From HIMB59 sp038124765 (GTDB lineage Bacteria > Pseudomonadota > Alphaproteobacteria > HIMB59), in NCBI GenBank assembly GCA_038124765.1, contig JAYPCO010000017.1:1-24560 (forward strand): 24,560 nt of DNA. Reading direction: 5' to 3'. Positions 21,733 through 24,560 of this stretch are shown here, one piece after another (the stretch's first letter is position 1; the number at the start of each line of letters is the position of its first letter). The notes beneath the pieces were generated by a model. It saw only the letters and a list, made by a program, of their open reading frames with translations, searched no databases and was not told the origin of the DNA. The position numbers and the translations under genes were made by a program.

Positions 21733-22920
21733 CTAAATTAATAGTTTTTTAACATTTTTAGCAGCTTGGCGTATTCTTTGTTCGTTTTCAACTAAACCAA
21801 TTCTCACAAAACCCTCTCCGTATTCACCAAAAGCTATACCTGGAGATACGGCAACATTAGCTTTTACCATTAGATCTTTTGCAAACTTCAAGGAACCTTT
21901 ATTTTTATATTTTTTAGGAATTGGGGCCCATGCAAACATACTTGCTTCAGGTACAGGAATATCCCACCCCGCTCTCCCCATAGTTTCAACTAATACATCT
22001 CTTCGATGTCGATATATGTTACGAATTTCATCTACACATTTTTGAGGACCGTTTAATGCAGTTGCAGCAGCTACTTGAACTGGAGTAAATGCACCGTAGT
22101 CTAAATAAGATTTAATTTTTGTTAATGCAGCAATTAATTTTTCATTTCCCACCGCAAAGCCAATACGCCAGCCAGCCATGGCATATGTTTTTGACATAGA
22201 TGTAAATTCTACTGCAATACTTTTAGCTTTATTTACTTGTAAAATTGAAGGTGGTGGATTATTGCCAAAATAAATTTCAGCATAGGCTAAATCAGATAAA
22301 ACATAGACATTATACTTTAGTGCAATTTTAATCACTTCTTTATAAAAATTTAAATCAACTACCTGGGCCGTTGGGTTAGATGGAAAAGAAACAATTAAAG
22401 CCACTGGTGATGGAACGCTATGGCGTATAGATCTATCCAGACGCTCTAAATAATTATCATGGTCAAAAACACCATCGGTCATGGTGGGCAAATGTCTTAA
22501 GGAGGCTCCAGCTATAATAAAACCATATGGATGAATGGGATATGATGGATTGGGAGAAATTATAATATCACCAGGAGATGCAATAGCTTGAGCTAAATTC
22601 GCTAATCCTTCTTTTGAACCTAAGGTAACTATCACCTCTTTTTCTTGATTAAGCTTGACACCAAATCTTCTTTGATAATAGGCACATTGAGCTTTTCTCA
22701 AGCCTGCAATTCCCTTACTCATTGAGTATCTGCCTGTACCAGGTTTATCGACAACTTCCTTAAGTTTTTCACGAATATGAATAGGTGTTGGCATATCAGG
22801 ATTACCCATCCCAAAATCAATTATATCTTTTCCTTCATGTCGAAGTTTTGCTTTTAATTTATTAATTTCAGCAAAAACATACGGAGGTAATCGATTAATT
22901 CTTCCAAAATCTGATGACAT
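21733..22920 (-). CDS. alaC: Class I/II aminotransferase, AlaC-like (alanine/glutamate transaminase)
   Basis: AlaC (YfdZ) interconverts pyruvate and glutamate with alanine and 2-oxoglutarate; relatives include LL-diaminopimelate aminotransferase. The 395-residue protein starts with FGRINRLPPYVFAEINKLK, typical of this group, then IDFGMGNPD and SNPTAQ (N182). SDLAYAE follows with D210 and Y213, then SMSKTYAMAGWRIG with Schiff-base K244, and FVRIGL with substrate-carboxylate R373. The substrate assignment rests on overall resemblance to alphaproteobacterial AlaC; DAP aminotransferase activity cannot be excluded. Sampled stretches reach 40-47% GC, as expected for a well-conserved gene. It lies 51 bp after the flavoprotein gene and 61 bp before the argCB operon. 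Confidence 0.85.
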   Translation of the reverse strand: MSSDFGRINRLPPYVFAEINKLKAKLRHEGKDIIDFGMGNPDMPTPIHIREKLKEVVDKPGTGRYSMSKGIAGLRKAQCAYYQRRFGVKLNQEKEVIVTLGSKEGLANLAQAIASPGDIIISPNPSYPIHPYGFIIAGASLRHLPTMTDGVFDHDNYLERLDRSIRHSVPSPVALIVSFPSNPTAQVVDLNFYKEVIKIALKYNVYVLSDLAYAEIYFGNNPPPSILQVNKAKSIAVEFTSMSKTYAMAGWRIGFAVGNEKLIAALTKIKSYLDYGAFTPVQVAAATALNGPQKCVDEIRNIYRHRRDVLVETMGRAGWDIPVPEASMFAWAPIPKKYKNKGSLKFAKDLMVKANVAVSPGIAFGEYGEGFVRIGLVENEQRIRQAAKNVKKLLI

Positions 22921-22971
22921 AATTGGCTAATCTAGAGGAAAAAATAAATTAATAAAGGGCTCAGTTATTAT

Positions 22972-24150
22972 TTAGGTATGTTGACCAGCGACATAGCCAG
23001 AAGACCACGCCCATTGAAAATTATACCCCCCTAAATGACCAGTAACGTCAACAACTTCACCTATGAAAAATAATCCTGGATGTTTTTTTGACATCATTGT
23101 TTTAGAAGAAAGTTCATCAGTATCAACACCGCCGCTCGTAACCTCTGCTGTCCTATACCCCTCGGTACCTATGGGTTTAAGTTTCCAGTTATTCAAGAAG
23201 CTTCCAATTTCATTAATTTTTTTATTAGAAATTTCAATTATTTTTCCGCTAATTTCCATTAACTCACATAGTTTTGATGAAAGTCGTCTTGGAATAGTTT
23301 CAGATAAAATATTTTGGATATAAAGTTGTGAATTTGATAATTTTTTATCTAAAAGAAATTTATAATAATCAATATTAGGATTAATATTTACAATTATACT
23401 GCTATTTTCTTTCCAGTAAGAAGAAATTTGAAGGATAGATGGCCCACTTAAACCTCTATGTGTAAACAATAAGTCTTCTTTAAAAGTGATATTTTCAAAA
23501 GATACCGATGAGTCAATTGAAATTCCTGACAATTCTCTACACATGGCAAGAGTATGATCATTAAAAATTAAGGGAACTAAAGCAGGTTTTGTAGGAATAA
23601 CTTTCAAATCAAACTGCTTAGCAACTAAGTAACCAAAATCTGTTGCTCCAATTTTTGGTATTGATAAGCCACCAGTTGCTATTACTAGAGATTTTGTAGA
23701 AATTAAATTTCCATCTTCTAGTTTTAAAGAATATAAACTTTTATCTTTTTTTATTAATTCGACTGATGTATCGATTTCTATCCTAGCGTTATATTTATTA
23801 CATTCTGCTAATAGTAGATCGATTATTTGCTGAGATGGACCATCGCAAAATAATTGACCCAATTTTTTTTCATGAAATGATATTTTGTATTTTTTAACAA
23901 GTTCTATGAAATCATTTTGAGAATATTGATTTAATGATGAAATAATAAAATTTGGATTATTGGAAATAAATTTAGAATGATGAGTATTAATATTTGTAAA
24001 ATTACATCTACCACCACCGGAAATTCTTATTTTTTCACCAATTTTTTTGGATTTTTCAATGACAAGAACATTTTTTCTTCTTTTTGCTGACTCTATTGCG
24101 CACATCAAACCAGCAGCTCCAGCGCCCAAAATAACTACATCAAACAACAT
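22972..24150 (-). CDS. HI0933/YhiN-family FAD-dependent oxidoreductase
   Basis: This 392-residue flavoprotein has the N-terminal FAD motif LGAGAAGL (8-15), the family signature RISGGGRCNFTN (42-53), a second motif VIATGGLSIP, and the C-terminal FIGEVVDVTGHLGGYNFQWAWSSG that closes the FAD site. These are hallmarks of the HI0933/BaiN-like family, whose few studied members reduce enoate or bile-acid substrates; the physiological role in marine bacteria is unknown. The start ATG is preceded by TATAAA with five intervening bases. It lies between ppnP and the AlaC-like gene on the same strand with short gaps of 38 and 51 bp. Confidence 0.92.
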   Translation of the reverse strand: MLFDVVILGAGAAGLMCAIESAKRRKNVLVIEKSKKIGEKIRISGGGRCNFTNINTHHSKFISNNPNFIISSLNQYSQNDFIELVKKYKISFHEKKLGQLFCDGPSQQIIDLLLAECNKYNARIEIDTSVELIKKDKSLYSLKLEDGNLISTKSLVIATGGLSIPKIGATDFGYLVAKQFDLKVIPTKPALVPLIFNDHTLAMCRELSGISIDSSVSFENITFKEDLLFTHRGLSGPSILQISSYWKENSSIIVNINPNIDYYKFLLDKKLSNSQLYIQNILSETIPRRLSSKLCELMEISGKIIEISNKKINEIGSFLNNWKLKPIGTEGYRTAEVTSGGVDTDELSSKTMMSKKHPGLFFIGEVVDVTGHLGGYNFQWAWSSGYVAGQHT

Positions 24151-24155
24151 AATTT

Positions 24156-24161
24156 TTTATA
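24156..24161 (-). promoter_or_regulatory. -10-like element directly before the HI0933-type gene
   Basis: On the minus strand TATAAA lies five bases before the ATG at 24150. If used, transcription starts at or inside the start codon. No -35 is evident, and AT-rich sequence makes chance matches frequent. Confidence 0.3.
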
Positions 24162-24188
24162 ATTTAGTTAATTATTCTAAAGAAAAGA

Positions 24189-24500
24189 TTAATCAATATA
24201 AGAACAACAATAATTAGTAATTTTTTTTACTTTAACCTTGAATGAACTATTAGCTGGAACCTCGAAGGAGGTATTCTCTCTGAAAACCTGCCACTCTGAA
24301 GTATTTGGAAGTAAAATAAATATTTCACCTGATGTAATTTCCATAATTTCTTTTTTGGATGTATTAAACTCATACTCACCCTCAAGCATAACTCCAAGGG
24401 TTTTTAGAGAACCATCTGAAAATTTAATGTTTCTACTTGTAACTCTACCTTCAAAATATGTATTAGAATTAATATCTACAGATACGTTATGAAATTCCAT
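24189..24500 (-). CDS. ppnP: Pyrimidine/purine nucleoside phosphorylase PpnP (cupin fold)
   Basis: PpnP (YaiE, formerly DUF1255) phosphorolyses a broad range of nucleosides to base plus ribose 1-phosphate. The 103-residue protein matches the family along its length: NTYFEGRVTSRNIKF, LKTLGVMLEGEYEFNT, ITSGEIFILLPNTSEWQVF, the stretch from FEVPANSSF to VKV, and a C-terminal YCCSYID where E. coli has YLCRYL. It is about nine residues longer than the E. coli protein (94). The role is probably nucleoside salvage. It is first in the minus-strand series followed by the flavoprotein and AlaC-like genes. The 60 bases to its right show only AT-rich sequence with no gene. Confidence 0.92.
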   Translation of the reverse strand: MEFHNVSVDINSNTYFEGRVTSRNIKFSDGSLKTLGVMLEGEYEFNTSKKEIMEITSGEIFILLPNTSEWQVFRENTSFEVPANSSFKVKVKKITNYCCSYID

Positions 24501-24560
24501 AATGTAAACAGTAACATATTAGAAATATTTTAATAATCAAAATGATAATTTAAAAAAGTT

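Noticed and set aside
23063..24492. Open frames on the plus strand inside the flavoprotein (23063-23323) and ppnP (24238-24492) genes
   Set aside because: Both are antisense to well-conserved genes and show no domain of their own.
1..24560. Structural RNA genes, CRISPR arrays, insertion sequences, phage or toxin-antitoxin modules
   Set aside because: All gaps are about 60 bases or less and none shows a cloverleaf, regular direct repeats, terminal inverted repeats or transposase motifs; computed searches such as tRNAscan or Infernal could not be run.

Overview
This is a gene-dense, AT-rich window (hand counts of sampled 60-base lines give about 17-50% GC, mostly 25-40%). It carries 28 protein genes, one of them cut by the left edge. 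The longest stretch without a gene is about 60 bases. I see no rRNA, tRNA, CRISPR array, insertion sequence or phage gene. The protein set (TakP-like TRAP binding protein, ProXp-ala-type deacylase, class IV aminotransferase next to a sulfotransferase-like gene, MazG, YajQ, TypA) together with overlapping genes suggests a streamlined, probably marine, alphaproteobacterium of SAR11/HIMB59-like character. The taxonomic call is inference from gene content and composition only.

Layout. (1) Positions 1-3735, minus strand: D-amino acid aminotransferase, exported MsrA, membrane-anchored J-domain protein and TypA (partial) form an overlapping operon. (2) 3765-9976 holds short units in alternating directions: an M48 lipoprotein protease and a small Lys-rich protein (+), a TRAP binding protein and an SRAP/YedK protein (-), a ProX-type deacylase (+), YajQ (-), an EamA exporter (+), and a PaaI-like thioesterase with a YbjJ-like MFS protein (-). 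Head-to-head pairs are 2-35 bp apart. (3) 10012-18795, plus strand: eight genes with gaps of 3 bp or less, or overlaps: glutathione reductase, gamma-glutamyltransferase, MazG, TolC-like protein, LysR regulator, class IV aminotransferase, sulfotransferase-like protein and an ArgD-like aminotransferase. (4) 18792-24500, minus strand: PpnP, HI0933-type flavoprotein, AlaC-like aminotransferase, then a tight operon of an unassigned P-loop NTPase, ArgC-like reductase and ArgB-like kinase that runs into the ArgD-like gene tail to tail.

How genes may work together. ArgB-, ArgC- and ArgD-like enzymes cover carboxylate phosphorylation, reduction and transamination, the core of ornithine-type synthesis. 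No N-acetylglutamate synthase is in the window, and the companion gene is an uncharacterised P-loop NTPase with a separate N-terminal domain. The ArgB-like protein also has an altered glycine loop. This cluster, and the aminotransferase/sulfotransferase-like pair in the facing operon, are the best candidates for undescribed biochemistry here. The class IV aminotransferase appears to start at a CTG codon placed six bases after a strong GGAGG, directly after the LysR stop; the next conventional start would remove its conserved N-terminus. Several genes have a -10-like hexamer only 5-8 bases before the start codon, which suggests leaderless mRNAs. The rest of the window is ordinary housekeeping and transport content.
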